Shown: piece after piece, positions 1-8,760 of the stretch
Numbering within the stretch: position 1 is the stretch's first letter
Layout of the letters: every line of letters begins with the position of its first letter
Origin: Streptomyces sulphureus DSM 40104
Lineage (GTDB): Bacteria; Actinomycetota; Actinomycetes; Streptomycetales; Streptomycetaceae
NCBI RefSeq assembly: GCF_000381025.1
Contig: NZ_KB905813.1
Span: 726,716 to 790,715 of the forward strand
Length of the DNA stretch: 64,000 bases
Direction of reading: 5' to 3'
The notes under the pieces: generated by a model
Told to the model about the DNA's origin: nothing
What the model saw: only the letters and a program-made list of their open reading frames with translations
The model's database searches: none
Made by a program: the position numbers and the translations under genes

Positions 1-980
1 CCCGAGTGCACCTCCCGGTAGAGGTCGCCCGTGTAGTAGTCCGACGGATCGGGGTTCTCGTCGAGCTGCTGGTTGCGGACGAAGAAGTCGCCGAGCTTCT
101 TCAGCCAGCGGTCCATCTCGCCGCTCTTCGTCTTCGCGGCGAGGTCGTCGGTGGAGAGCGTCTCCACGTGCGAGGCGTCCGCTTTCGCCTGCGCCTTGCT
201 GACGTTCAGCATCTTCGCGCTGAGGGCGATGGACTCCTCGGGGTGCTTCTTGCGCCAGTCGTTGGCCTGCTGGAGTACCTTGACCACCTTGCGGTTCTTC
301 TCCTCCGGCACCTTGGTCCCTGCGACGAACGCCGTGGGGAAGCGGTCGCCGGTGTCCTTGGTGCTGGCCACCTCCTCCATCCCCGGGACCTTCTTCTTGA
401 TGGTGTCGATGGAGGGGTAGAAGATGCCGGCGCCGTCGATCTTCCCCGAGGTGAAGGAGGAGACGACGGTGGACGGGTCCATGGCGACCTTGTTGATGTC
501 CTTCGTCGTCATCCCCGCCTTCTCCAGCGCCATGTTGAGGATCATGTCGCCCGAGGTGCCCTCGGGCACGCCGACCCGCTTGCCCTTGAGGTCCTTCATC
601 GTCTCGATGCCGGGCTGTCCGATGACGCGGTCCGCGAAGGTGAAGGTGTTCACCGAGACGACCTTCGCCTTCCCCGACGCCGGGAGCCACATGGCGCCCG
701 GGCCTATGTAGCCGTAGTCGAGGTCGCCCGAGCCGAGCGCCTGGACCTGCACGGGGCCGTTGTTGAACACCTTCGCCTTCGCGGTGAGGCCCTGCTTCTT
801 CCACAGCCCCTGCTCCTGTGCGATGGCGAGCAGGCTGGCGCCGTTGTAGTCGCCTATATAGCCGAAGTTGACCGTGTCGTCGTCCTGACCGGCGCTCCCC
901 GAGCAGGCGTTGAGGGCGAGGCTGAAGACGGTGACGGAGAAGAGTGCCGTCAGGGTGCGGCGTGTCCTGCTTCCGGGCAT
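1..980 (-). CDS. ABC transporter substrate-binding lipoprotein, sulfonate/taurine (NMT1/SsuA) type, 3' truncated by window edge
   Basis: Reading leftward from an ATG at 980 gives at least 326 residues with no stop before the window edge. The N-terminus (MPGSRTRRTLTALFSV...) is a lipoprotein signal with lipobox LNAC and lipidated Cys26. The body reads NFGYIGDYNGASLLAIAQEQ and DLDYGYIGPGAMWLP, the pattern of SsuA/TauA/NMT1 periplasmic-binding folds. It is the last known gene of a leftward run ROK regulator, permease, ATPase, binding protein, with 61 bases separating it from the ATPase. The likely ligand is a small sulfonate or sulfate ester, given the divergent sulfatase. The exact ligand cannot be read from sequence; nitrate or thiamine-precursor binders share the fold. 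Confidence 0.88.
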   Translation of the reverse strand, partial: MPGSRTRRTLTALFSVTVFSLALNACSGSAGQDDDTVNFGYIGDYNGASLLAIAQEQGLWKKQGLTAKAKVFNNGPVQVQALGSGDLDYGYIGPGAMWLPASGKAKVVSVNTFTFADRVIGQPGIETMKDLKGKRVGVPEGTSGDMILNMALEKAGMTTKDINKVAMDPSTVVSSFTSGKIDGAGIFYPSIDTIKKKVPGMEEVASTKDTGDRFPTAFVAGTKVPEEKNRKVVKVLQQANDWRKKHPEESIALSAKMLNVSKAQAKADASHVETLSTDDLAAKTKSGEMDRWLKKLGDFFVRNQQLDENPDPSDYYTGDLYREVHS

Positions 981-1041
981 GGCGGTGGTCCTATCGGGGA
1001 GAGTAAGTCGTGGATACGGGCTGCCGGTTGGCCATGCGGCG

Positions 1042-1821
1042 CTATACGGCGGGAGCGGCCTGCTCCTGGTGGTAGACGGAGGTCCACACGGTGTTGCGGA
1101 TCTGCCGGAACTCGGCGGAGAGGCGGATCTCCTCGGTGCGGGGGTAAGGGAGGTCGACGTCGACGATGCGGTGGATGCGCCCCGGCCGCGCGGCCATCAC
1201 CACCACGCGGCTCGCCAGGTAGACCGCCTCGTCGACATCGTGCGTGATGAAGAGGACGGTGCGCTTCTCGCGGCTCCACGTCGCCAGTAGCTGATCCTGC
1301 AACTGGACGCGGGTGAGCGCGTCGAGCGCACCGAACGGCTCGTCCATGAGCAGGACTTGGGGGTCGACCGCATAGGCGCGGGCGATCGCGCACCGCTGCT
1401 TCATGCCGCCGGAGAGCGTCTTCGGCAGCGCGTCCGCGAACTCTTCCAGGCCGACGAGGCCGATCGCCAGGTCGGCCCGGCGGCGGCGTTCCTCGGCCGG
1501 GACGGAGGCGAGCTTGAGGCCGAACTCGACGTTCTGGCGCACGGTGAGCCAGGGGAAGAGCGCGTACTGCTGGAAGATCACCCCGCGGTCGGGACCCGGC
1601 CCCGCCACCTCGGCACCGTCGACCAACACCCGCCCGCCTGTGGGTTCCTGGAGACCGGCGGCCATGCTCATCAGGGTGCTCTTCCCGCACCCCGACGGCC
1701 CGACGACGGTGACGAACTCCTGGTCCGCGATGTCCAGGGACACCCCGTCCAGGGCGGTGAACTCGGTCCCCTTGAGCGGGAAGGTCTTCACCACGTCCCG
1801 GAAGCTGATCTTGCTGTTCAT
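1042..1821 (-). CDS. ABC transporter ATP-binding protein, SsuB/TauB type
   Basis: This 259-residue nucleotide-binding subunit powers import by the neighbouring permease and binding lipoprotein. Walker A is GPSGCGKST at residues 41-49, followed by the Q-loop (FQQYALFPW), the signature LSGGMKQR near 137, Walker B VLLMDEP near 157, and the H-loop in FITHDVDEA. Length and motifs are those of nitrate/sulfonate/taurine importers. The ATG at 1821 overlaps the permease stop by four bases, so the two are translationally coupled. The role as a sulfate-ester or sulfonate importer is inferred from the sulfatase and FGE genes encoded divergently. Confidence 0.92.
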   Translation of the reverse strand: MNSKISFRDVVKTFPLKGTEFTALDGVSLDIADQEFVTVVGPSGCGKSTLMSMAAGLQEPTGGRVLVDGAEVAGPGPDRGVIFQQYALFPWLTVRQNVEFGLKLASVPAEERRRRADLAIGLVGLEEFADALPKTLSGGMKQRCAIARAYAVDPQVLLMDEPFGALDALTRVQLQDQLLATWSREKRTVLFITHDVDEAVYLASRVVVMAARPGRIHRIVDVDLPYPRTEEIRLSAEFRQIRNTVWTSVYHQEQAAPAV

Positions 1822-2633
1822 CGCCGCTCCTGCCAGCCGGTGAGTCGTCGTTCGGCGAGCAGCAGCAGCCGGTCCATGAGGAGGCCGAGCACGCCGATGG
1901 TGATCAGGGAAACGAAGATGGTGTCCATCTCGAACCAGGTGGACGCCTTCTGCATCTGGTAGCCCAACCCTTCCTGCGCGCCGATGAGTTCGGCCGCGAC
2001 CACGGTCGCCCAGGAGGCTCCGAGCCCGATCCGCATGCCGACGAGGATGAACGGCGTCGAGGCCGGTATGACCACCTTGGTGAAGATGACCCGGTCCGAG
2101 GCGCCGAGGACCCGCGCCGCGTTGATGAGCGTGCGGTCCACGTCGACGACGCCCTGGAACGAGGACACGACACAGGCCATGAACGAGGCGAGGTAGATCA
2201 CCGCGATCTTCGGTACCTCGCCGATCCCCAGCAGCACCACCGTCAGCGGGATGAGCGCGAGCGGCGGGATGGTGCGGAAGAACTGGATGTACGGCTCGAC
2301 GACGGCGCGCACCGACGGGTACCAGCCCATGAGGAACCCCACGGGCACGGCGACGACGACCCCGAGCGCGTAGCCGAGGAAGACCCTGCGCAGGCTGGCG
2401 AGCGTGTCCGCCGCCAGGGTGCCGTCGGCGACCATCTCGCCTGCCTTGCGCGCCACGGCGAGCGGCGTCGGCAGGTTCTCGATGAGGCCGAGGGCGGCCA
2501 CGAGTGCCCAGACCAGGACGCCGGCGACGAGCGCGAGGACGTTGAGGAGAAGCGGCCGTCGCCGCGAGCGGCGGGCGGTGCGCCGCGGAGGACGGTCCAC
2601 CGCGGTCTTCTCGGGAGGGACGGTCACGGCCAT
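1818..2633 (-). CDS. ABC transporter permease, SsuC/TauC type
   Basis: A 271-residue inner-membrane permease. After a basic, cytoplasmic N-terminus ([11 protein letters not shown]) come about six hydrophobic segments, starting [18 protein letters not shown]. The central EAA-type loop region ([36 protein letters not shown]) matches binding-protein-dependent permeases of the sulfonate/nitrate family. It starts 16 bases after the ROK regulator stop and overlaps the ATPase start by four bases, so the transporter genes and their regulator form one transcript. Substrate identity is inferred from context. Confidence 0.9.
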   Translation of the reverse strand: MAVTVPPEKTAVDRPPRRTARRSRRRPLLLNVLALVAGVLVWALVAALGLIENLPTPLAVARKAGEMVADGTLAADTLASLRRVFLGYALGVVVAVPVGFLMGWYPSVRAVVEPYIQFFRTIPPLALIPLTVVLLGIGEVPKIAVIYLASFMACVVSSFQGVVDVDRTLINAARVLGASDRVIFTKVVIPASTPFILVGMRIGLGASWATVVAAELIGAQEGLGYQMQKASTWFEMDTIFVSLITIGVLGLLMDRLLLLAERRLTGWQERR

Positions 2634-2649
2634 GGGTGCCTCACTGGTT

Positions 2650-3852
2650 TCACGCGTGCTCCTGGGCGACGGGCGGCGGATAGCTGGAGAGAAGGGGGGA
2701 TTCGTGGAGGACGAGGGCGATACCGCCGAGTGCGCTCCCGGCCTCGCCGAGGGTGGCGAGCCGCACGTGCACGCGGTCCCTGACCCTCGGCATCACGTGG
2801 GCGTGCAGGGCGCGTTCGACGGGTTCGACCAACGCGGGCCCGGCTTGGGCGAGTTCGCCGCCGACGACGAGGACGCTCGGCCCGATCGCGTTGCAGACGG
2901 CGGCGAGCACCTGCCCGACGTCCTCGCCGACCCGCTCCAGCACCGAGCGGGCGGTGCGGTCGCCCGCTGCGGCCGCGTCGAGGAAGGCGGGGACGTCGGG
3001 CGCGCTGCCTCCGGCGGAGCGGTACAGGGCGAGGACGGCGTCGAGCGAGGCGACGGTCTCCAGGCAGCCGGTGCCGCCGCACTCGCAGGGCGCACCCCGG
3101 GCGTCGACGGTGATGTGCCCGAACTCCCCCGACATGCCGTCGGTTCCCCTGTGCAGCGAACCGCCGACGACCAGGCCGCCGCCCACGCCGTGCGAGAGCC
3201 GGAGGTAGACGACGTCACCTCCGTCGCAGGCCGCACCCCACACGGCCTCGGCGAGGGCGGCGAGCCTGGTGTTGTTGTCGACCAGCACCGGGACCCCGAA
3301 GCGCTCGCGCAGCAGGGCGGCCAGCGACTCCGGACCCGGAGCGCGGGCGCCGGCGCCCTCGGCGATCGGTCCGACGATGCCGACCCCGATCGCACTGAGC
3401 GAGCCCAGCCGGAGCGGACCGCCCTGGCTTCCCTGTGCGGGGCCGCCGAGGGAGCCGAGGAGCCGTTGCGCGATGTCGGTGCGCTGGGTCCAGGTGAGGT
3501 CGGGCGGGTGCGCCTCGCTCGCCGAACCGAGCATCTCATGGGCGACGTTGACGGCCGAGACGTGCACGGCGCGCCGGGCGAAGTCGATCCCGATCGCCTC
3601 TCCCGCACGCGGGTTGAGGCTGAGCTTCTCCACCGGCCTCCCGCGCCTGCGGACTTCGGCCGGTGGGGTGGAGGCGACCACGGCGCCGCCCTCCACGAGG
3701 CCGGCGACGATGTCGTAGAGGGTCGTGCGGGACAGGCCGCTGTGCGCGCCCAACTCGGCCCGGCTGAGCGGGCCGTGCTTGCGGAGGAGGTCGAGGACCG
3801 ACTGCTCGTGGCTCTTGCGCAGCCGCGTCAGCGGACCGTCGTGTGCCTGCAT
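2650..3852 (-). CDS. ROK-family transcriptional repressor
   Basis: A repressor of about 400 residues with an N-terminal winged helix-turn-helix ([20 protein letters not shown], then [15 protein letters not shown]) and a C-terminal ROK sugar-kinase-like domain. The latter has [16 protein letters not shown] and the zinc signature [10 protein letters not shown] near residue 252. An upstream in-frame ATG at 3864 would add four residues. I prefer the ATG at 3852 because 3860-3865 fits the -10 element of a promoter (TTGACG, 18 bases, CATGCT), making the message leaderless. It heads the transporter operon and probably represses itself, the importer, and the GH43-like gene at 6736-8070, whose upstream region carries the same motif. 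The effector is probably a sugar or sugar derivative; it is not identifiable here. Confidence 0.9.
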   Translation of the reverse strand: MQAHDGPLTRLRKSHEQSVLDLLRKHGPLSRAELGAHSGLSRTTLYDIVAGLVEGGAVVASTPPAEVRRRGRPVEKLSLNPRAGEAIGIDFARRAVHVSAVNVAHEMLGSASEAHPPDLTWTQRTDIAQRLLGSLGGPAQGSQGGPLRLGSLSAIGVGIVGPIAEGAGARAPGPESLAALLRERFGVPVLVDNNTRLAALAEAVWGAACDGGDVVYLRLSHGVGGGLVVGGSLHRGTDGMSGEFGHITVDARGAPCECGGTGCLETVASLDAVLALYRSAGGSAPDVPAFLDAAAAGDRTARSVLERVGEDVGQVLAAVCNAIGPSVLVVGGELAQAGPALVEPVERALHAHVMPRVRDRVHVRLATLGEAGSALGGIALVLHESPLLSSYPPPVAQEHA

Positions 3853-3899
3853 GCCGCACAGCATGGAGAGCGCCGGCTTTTTTCGTCAATGAGTCGGAA
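3852..3899 (-). promoter_or_regulatory. Promoter/operator of the ROK-transporter operon
   Basis: On the minus strand this reads TTCCG, five bases, TTGACGAAAA, fourteen bases, CATGCTGTGC, with the last element at 3856-3865 overlapping the first possible ATG of the ROK gene. TTGACG and CATGCT are spaced 18 bases apart, like a -35/-10 pair, and transcription would begin about at the ATG at 3852. The same three blocks with the same spacings recur at 8334-8377, upstream of the GH43-like gene. The conserved TTTTCGTCAA/CGGAA part (3880-3899) is the probable ROK operator. Confidence 0.6.
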
Positions 3900-4000
3900 C
3901 AAAGATTTCCGACGCCAGGTGACGTGAAGGACTCCGCTCCGGGCGGGAGTTGCGCCGCCTGCCGGCCCTCCTCGCGGGGCGAGGGGCTCCCGGAGCCTTC

Positions 4001-4029
4001 GATTTATGTTCGCACTATTGACATAAATC
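4001..4029. promoter_or_regulatory. AT-rich perfect palindrome upstream of the sulfatase gene
   Basis: GATTTATGT at 4001-4009 is exactly inverted as ACATAAATC at 4021-4029, with an 11-base spacer. The site stands out as AT-rich in a GC-rich intergenic region. It contains TTGACA at 4018-4023, a consensus -35. A weak -10 candidate GAGCAT follows 18 bases later, so a protein bound here would block sulfatase transcription. It differs from the ROK-type motif at 3880-3899, so a second regulator may be involved. The remainder of 3865-4197 shows no gene. Confidence 0.55.
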
Positions 4030-4197
4030 TTCCGCGGGTCAGAGCATTCCTCGCAGGCACCGGACAAGATCACCCACCTTGCGGCGGTGCCGACGGACGC
4101 TCCGGCGGGTGCGCCGCGCGGAGCGCCGACTCCCGCGACGCCGCCTGCCCCGGTCGCCCCCCGCTGACCCCAGGCCGACCGAACCGAAAGGGTCATC

Positions 4198-5724
4198 GTG
4201 CGCCCCAACATGCTCTTCCTCATGACCGACCAGCACCGGATCGACACCCTCGGTGCCTACGGCAACCCTCACGTGAGCACCCCCCACCTCGACCGCCTCG
4301 CGGCCGAGGGGACCCGGTTCGACAACTGCTACACGCCCACCGCCATCTGCACCCCGGCCCGCGCCAGCCTCCTCACCGGCTCCGCACCCTTCCGCCACAA
4401 GCTGCTCGCCAACTACGAGCGCAACGTGGGCTATCTGGAGGACCTCGCCGACGACCAGTTCACCTTCGCCGAGCAACTGGGCGCCGAGGGCTACCGGTTG
4501 GGGCTGCTGGGCAAGTGGCACGGCGGAGTGCGGCGCACCGCGGCCGACTACGGCTTCGAGGGCCCCGACCTGGCGGGCTGGCACAACCCCGTCGACCACC
4601 CCGACTACCTTGCGTACCTGCGGGAGGCCGGCCTCCCGCCGTACCGGATCACCGAGCCGGTACGCGGCACCACACCCAACGGCAGCCCGGGGAACCTCCT
4701 CGCCGCCCGGCTGGACCAGCCCGTCGAGGCCACCTTCGAGTACTACCTCGCCACCCGCACCATCGAGATGCTCCACCGCTGGGCGGACCAGGACGCGGAG
4801 AGCGGCACCGAGGAGCACCCGTTCTTCCTGGCCACACACTTCTTCGGCCCGCACCTTCCCTACATCCTGCCGGACGCGTACTACGACATGTACGACCCCG
4901 AACTGGTCGAGCTGCCGGCGTCGGTGAGCGAGACCTTCGCGGCGAAGCCGCCCGTGCAGAGCAACTACAGCAAGCTCTGGGCGTTCGACACGATGCCGCT
5001 GGAGGAGAGCCGCAAGCTGATCGCGGTCTACTGGGGCTACGTCACCCTCATCGACGAGCAGATCGGACGCATCCTCGACGCCGTCCGCGCGCTCGGCCTC
5101 GAGGAGCGCACCGCCGTCTTCTTCACCGCCGACCACGGCGAGTTCACCGGCGCACACCGCCTGCACGACAAGGGCCCGGCGATGTACGAGGACATCTACC
5201 GGATACCGGGACTGCTCAAGGTGCCGGGCGCCCCGCGCGGCCAGGTCCGCGACGAGTTCGTCTCGCTCACCGACTGCACCGCGACCATCCTCGACCTCGC
5301 CGGGAGCGACACCGCGCCGGCGGTCGACAGCCGCAGCCTGCTGCCGCTCGCCGCGGGCGAGCACCCCGAGTGGGCCCCGTACCACGTCGCCGAGTTCCAC
5401 GGCCACCACTTCCCGTACCCCCAGCGGATGCTCCGCACCAGTCGCTACAAGCTCGTCGTCAACCCCGAGTCGCGCAACGAGCTGTACGACCTGCACACCG
5501 ACCCCGACGAACTGCACAACCGCTACGAGCACCCGGAACTGCGCGACGTCCGCACCGAGTTGACGCGTACCCTCTACGACCTGCTGCGCGAACGCGGCGA
5601 CAACTTCTACCACTGGATGACGCCCATGTACGACGTGGAGACCGACTACGACACCACGCTCTCGGCCTTCGAGACCGAGACCGTGGACGCGGCGTCACCG
5701 CACGCGGGGGAGGGGCGGCCGTGA
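4198..5724 (+). CDS. Type I (formylglycine) sulfatase, cytoplasmic
   Basis: A 508-residue sulfate-ester hydrolase of the alkaline-phosphatase fold. The Cys-type activation motif CTPAR begins at Cys51, which must be oxidised to formylglycine. Metal ligands are visible in FLMTDQHR (residues 7-14) and in the FFTADHGE motif (Asp314, His315), with HDKGPAMYEDIYR nearby. There is no signal peptide, so hydrolysis occurs inside the cell on an imported ester. The GTG start follows GAAAGGG at a good distance. Its stop overlaps the GTG of the downstream FGE gene (GTGA), coupling the enzyme to its own activator. The substrate (aryl, alkyl, choline or sugar sulfate) cannot be told. Confidence 0.93.
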   Translation: MRPNMLFLMTDQHRIDTLGAYGNPHVSTPHLDRLAAEGTRFDNCYTPTAICTPARASLLTGSAPFRHKLLANYERNVGYLEDLADDQFTFAEQLGAEGYRLGLLGKWHGGVRRTAADYGFEGPDLAGWHNPVDHPDYLAYLREAGLPPYRITEPVRGTTPNGSPGNLLAARLDQPVEATFEYYLATRTIEMLHRWADQDAESGTEEHPFFLATHFFGPHLPYILPDAYYDMYDPELVELPASVSETFAAKPPVQSNYSKLWAFDTMPLEESRKLIAVYWGYVTLIDEQIGRILDAVRALGLEERTAVFFTADHGEFTGAHRLHDKGPAMYEDIYRIPGLLKVPGAPRGQVRDEFVSLTDCTATILDLAGSDTAPAVDSRSLLPLAAGEHPEWAPYHVAEFHGHHFPYPQRMLRTSRYKLVVNPESRNELYDLHTDPDELHNRYEHPELRDVRTELTRTLYDLLRERGDNFYHWMTPMYDVETDYDTTLSAFETETVDAASPHAGEGRP

Positions 5725-6650
5725 GTGCGTCCGGCTCCTGCTGCTCCCCCTCCCGGACGGCGGCCGAGGCGAAGGCCGCCGCTCCCGCGTCGTCGCCTTC
5801 CGTCCCGCCGGAGGGCGCTGACGAGGCGTACCGGACCCGGGTCGAACTGCCCGGCGGCGTCTTCCGGATGGGGAGCGAGGACCGCGACGCGAACCCCGGC
5901 GACGGCGAAGGGCCGGTGCGCGAAGTCGAGGTGGCACCCTTCGCCGTCGACGCGTACGCGGTGACCAACGCGCGGTTCGCCGCTTTCGTCGAGGCGACGG
6001 GCCACCGCACGGAGGCCGAACTCTTCGGCTGGAGCTACGTCTTCGCGAAGTTCCTCCCCGCGCGGCTGCGCAAGGTGTCGCCGCGGCCGGACGCCACCCC
6101 GTGGTGGTGCGGCGTGGAGGGTGCGCGGTGGGACGCGCCCGAGGGGCCAGGAAGTGGACTGGAAGGGCGCTGGCACCACCCGGTCGCCCACGTCGGCTGG
6201 AGGGACGCGTGCGCCTTCAGCGCGTGGGACGGCGGGCGCCTGCCGTCCGAGGAGGAGTGGGAGTACGCGGCGCGCGGCGGGCTCGACCAGGCCCGCTACG
6301 CGTGGGGCGACGAACTCCTCCCCGGCGGCGAGCACCGGTGCAACATCTGGCAGGGCACCTTCCCCTCCAAGAACACCGCGGAGGACGGGTACACAGGCAC
6401 CGCGCCCGTGGACGCCTTCGAGCCCAACGGCTTCGGGCTGTACAACGTCTCGGGGAACGTCTGGGAGTGGACGGCCGACACCTGGCGCCCGGGCGAGCCG
6501 AGCCTGCGGGCGACGCGCGGCGGCTCGTACCTGTGCCACGCGTCGTACTGCAACCGCTACCGCGTCGCCGCGCGCACCGCCAACACCCCGGACAGCACCG
6601 CGGGGAACCTCGGCTTCCGCGTCGTCCGCACGCCGGCGAACGGGAGTTGA
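5721..6650 (+). CDS. Formylglycine-generating enzyme (SUMF1/FGE)
   Basis: A 309-residue oxidase that converts the sulfatase CxPxR cysteine to C-alpha-formylglycine using oxygen and copper. Family hallmarks include PGGVFRMGSED near 48, PVAHVGWRDACAFSAWDGGRLPSEEEWEYAARGG in the middle, NVSGNVWEWTAD, and the active-site segment RGGSYLCHASYCNRYR. The two catalytic cysteines fall at residues 272 and 277. These are the same numbers as in the characterised Streptomyces coelicolor enzyme, which supports the GTG start at 5721. That start overlaps the sulfatase stop by four bases. A GC-rich hairpin at 6698-6727 ends the operon. Confidence 0.95.
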   Translation: MSASGSCCSPSRTAAEAKAAAPASSPSVPPEGADEAYRTRVELPGGVFRMGSEDRDANPGDGEGPVREVEVAPFAVDAYAVTNARFAAFVEATGHRTEAELFGWSYVFAKFLPARLRKVSPRPDATPWWCGVEGARWDAPEGPGSGLEGRWHHPVAHVGWRDACAFSAWDGGRLPSEEEWEYAARGGLDQARYAWGDELLPGGEHRCNIWQGTFPSKNTAEDGYTGTAPVDAFEPNGFGLYNVSGNVWEWTADTWRPGEPSLRATRGGSYLCHASYCNRYRVAARTANTPDSTAGNLGFRVVRTPANGS

Positions 6651-6697
6651 GCCCGCCGCACCGGGCGCCCGTGCCACGCGGTTGACGCGGACGGCAG

Positions 6698-6727
6698 GCC
6701 CCGCGCGGCCGACCGGCCGCGCGGGGC
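6698..6727. terminator. Bidirectional terminator between FGE and GH43-like genes
   Basis: CCCCGCGCGGCC at 6699-6710 is exactly inverted at 6715-6726 with a GACC loop; one more G-C pair closes the base. It sits between two convergent genes, 48 bases after the FGE stop and just after the end of the glycosidase. There is no T-run, which is normal in this GC context. Confidence 0.6.
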
Positions 6728-6735
6728 GTCCGCGG

Positions 6736-8070
6736 TCACTCCTCCCGCGCGTGCCCCCTGTCGCGTCGCTGGACGTACAGGCGGTTGCCGCGCGGCCCCG
6801 TCCACTCGACGCGTACGACGCCGGGGACGGCCGCGTCGGCGGAGCGTGCGGGGTCGGCCCAGTAGCCGAAGGCGGGGTTGCGGAAGAACGTCGCCCACAG
6901 GCGGCCCTTGTGGTCGGCGAAGAAGTTGTTGTGCCCGGCGCCGACGCCCGCGGTCCAGCGGTGCGAGTACGGGCCCTCGAACCTGTCGGAGACGGCGACG
7001 ACCGCGTCGTACTGGTACTGCACGCGGCCGTCACCCGGCGGGTCGTACGCGTACCGCGTGCTGCCGTCGGGGCCGATCGACGCACGGTTCCAAGCGGCGT
7101 GCAGCAGGTAGTACTTGCCGCCGTGCTTGAAGACGTAGGCGCCCTCCAGGTACGGCTCGGGGGAGTAGGGCCTCTGCTGGAACGCGGGGAGGTCGGTCGT
7201 GGTGACGATGTCCTCCATGTCGTCGCGGAACTTCGCGTAGAGGTCGTTGTGGAGGACGAGCCATGCGTCGTCGCCCTCGCTGTAGATGCTGCCGTCGATG
7301 TGGTAGTAGGCGCCGGGCTCGATGAAGTCGGGCCCGCCGTCGACGGGTTCGCCGAAGGGCTCGGAGAGGTTGCCCTCGGCGAGGCGGTAGGGCCCCTCGA
7401 CGCCGCCCTCGCTCACCAGCAGGAACGAGCCGACCTTCCGGGAGTGGTCGCCGGTGCACGCCACGATGTACCACCTGCCGCGGACGTAGTGCACCTCGGG
7501 GGCCCACGCCTGCCCGCGCTTGCCGAACTCCTCGTCGTACCAGTACTTCTGCCACTCGGCGACGACGGTGCGCCCGGGCCGGTTCTCGTCGACGAACTCG
7601 GGCGACCACACCTTGCCCCGCTCGGCGTCCGGCCGGATGCCTCCGGTGTCGGCGAGCTTCCACGGGCCGCGCAGCGAGCGGGAGACCCACAGGAAGATGC
7701 CGTCGTTCCAGGGCGCGGCCGCATCCAGCCCCGGAACCCGCGTCGTCCCCGTGGCGACGTAGAGCGGACGGCCGTCCACGACGAAGCAGTTGACGTAGGT
7801 GTCACGCATCCACACCCGCCCCAGCTCCCTGTCGCGGGGACGCAGCTCGAGGGGCAGGACGAAGGAGTTGTCCCTGCGCGGCCACAGGTCCCGGCGGGTG
7901 TCGGCGAGGCCGTAGGAAGCGGGCTCGGGCCAGTTGGACGGGTGGCGGCCGCGCGGGGGCGTCAGGGGTGCGGCGTGCGCGGTGGTCGCCGGGAACGCCG
8001 CCACCGCGCCGACGGAGCCGGCGAGCAGGGCACGTCTGGCGAGGGTGGGTCGGTCCTCGGAGTTGGTCAT
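6736..8070 (-). CDS. Secreted GH43-like glycoside hydrolase (five-bladed propeller)
   Basis: A 444-residue protein with a Tat-type signal (Arg12-Arg13, ALLAGSVGAVAAFPA, cleavage near AHAA). Propeller motifs typical of family 43 and neighbours are present: RDTYVNCFVVDGRPLYVAT, WAPEVHYVRGRWYIVAC, HIDGSIYSEGDDAWLVLHND and EGAYVFKHGGKYYLLHAAW, the last containing the likely general-acid Glu. It would trim an extracellular polysaccharide or oligosaccharide. The start ATG at 8070 has GAAGGAAG ahead of it. The upstream region shares the ROK-type promoter motif (8334-8377), so it probably belongs to the ROK regulon. GH117-like activity is an alternative; the substrate is not determined. Confidence 0.78.
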   Translation of the reverse strand: MTNSEDRPTLARRALLAGSVGAVAAFPATTAHAAPLTPPRGRHPSNWPEPASYGLADTRRDLWPRRDNSFVLPLELRPRDRELGRVWMRDTYVNCFVVDGRPLYVATGTTRVPGLDAAAPWNDGIFLWVSRSLRGPWKLADTGGIRPDAERGKVWSPEFVDENRPGRTVVAEWQKYWYDEEFGKRGQAWAPEVHYVRGRWYIVACTGDHSRKVGSFLLVSEGGVEGPYRLAEGNLSEPFGEPVDGGPDFIEPGAYYHIDGSIYSEGDDAWLVLHNDLYAKFRDDMEDIVTTTDLPAFQQRPYSPEPYLEGAYVFKHGGKYYLLHAAWNRASIGPDGSTRYAYDPPGDGRVQYQYDAVVAVSDRFEGPYSHRWTAGVGAGHNNFFADHKGRLWATFFRNPAFGYWADPARSADAAVPGVVRVEWTGPRGNRLYVQRRDRGHAREE

Positions 8071-8333
8071 CGGTCACTTCCTTCTTCGTCGTGCGCCACC
8101 ACGCCGACCGGTCGTCGCTGCGCCCGGCGGGCGGCACAGGTGCAGGGCAGCGGAGTCGGGCGTGCGGCATGCGGGTCCGGTTGCGGGTGGTGCGGGGAGT
8201 CGGGAGGGACGAGGCCGTGGCAGGGTCGGCTCTTCGCGATCGGCGGCCCGAACGAACGGGCCGTACGGGCGGGGGAGTCGGGGCAGGAGCCATGGGCGTG
8301 CCGTCCCTCTGCGGCCGTCCGGGAGGGCACGAG

Positions 8334-8377
8334 GCACAGCATGCGAAGACGCGTCGATTTTCGTCAAGACTACGGAA
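8334..8377 (-). promoter_or_regulatory. Second copy of the ROK-type promoter/operator, upstream of the GH43-like gene
   Basis: On the minus strand TTCCG, five bases, TTGACGAAAA, fourteen bases, CATGCTGTGC repeats the ROK-gene promoter with identical spacings. Transcription would start near 8330, giving a leader of about 260 nt before the ATG at 8070. The leader is GC-rich and I see no gene or known riboswitch in it. Confidence 0.55.
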
Positions 8378-8474
8378 AAATAATCCGGACGGCCTTGAGA
8401 CGGATCGCCAACTCGGCGCGGTGGGCGAGGGCTTGCCTCTTCCCGGTCACCGCGGCGGCGGTGTGTCCGGCTCT

Positions 8475-8760
8475 TCGGCCGCCGAGCCTTCGGAATCCGC
8501 CATGGGCCAGGCCCGGAGCCAGTTCCCGCCCGGATCGACCACGGTGAAGCCCGCCCTGTGCCCCGTGCTCCGACGCCGCGGTCGCGTCAGCGAGGGATGC
8601 CGGAGAGCAGCAACTTGCCGTGCACGGCGCGCATCCCGGTCGCGGCACCGGAAGGATGCAGGAGCCGTAGGACTCCGTCGGGTCGATCTCCGGCAACCCG
8701 AAGAAGTGCCACTCGATGTCGCCGCGCACCACGGCGGCGAAGGGATGCGGACGGCTCTGA
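8475..8760 (-). pseudogene. Decayed VOC (glyoxalase/bleomycin-resistance-like) gene
   Basis: Three pieces of one VOC protein appear in order but in different reading frames on the minus strand. They are a middle block HPFAAVVRGDIEWHFFGL...DPTESYGSCI (about 8650-8755), then HGKLLLSGIPR (about 8590-8625), then a C-terminal block GFTVVDPGGNWLRAWPM (about 8500-8550). The loop that should join the first two is largely missing and the N-terminal half cannot be found. The gene is therefore a frameshifted, internally deleted remnant. A run of ten C residues lies just beyond it at 8868-8877. Confidence 0.6.

Noticed and set aside
3864..3864. ATG at 3862-3864 as ROK start
   Set aside because: It coincides with the predicted -10 element that is conserved at the second site, so the later ATG at 3852 is preferred.
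2404..3927. Long open frame antisense to the ROK gene
   Set aside because: Such antisense frames appear opposite nearly every gene here because of the GC-rich third codon positions; the ROK protein is intact and conserved.
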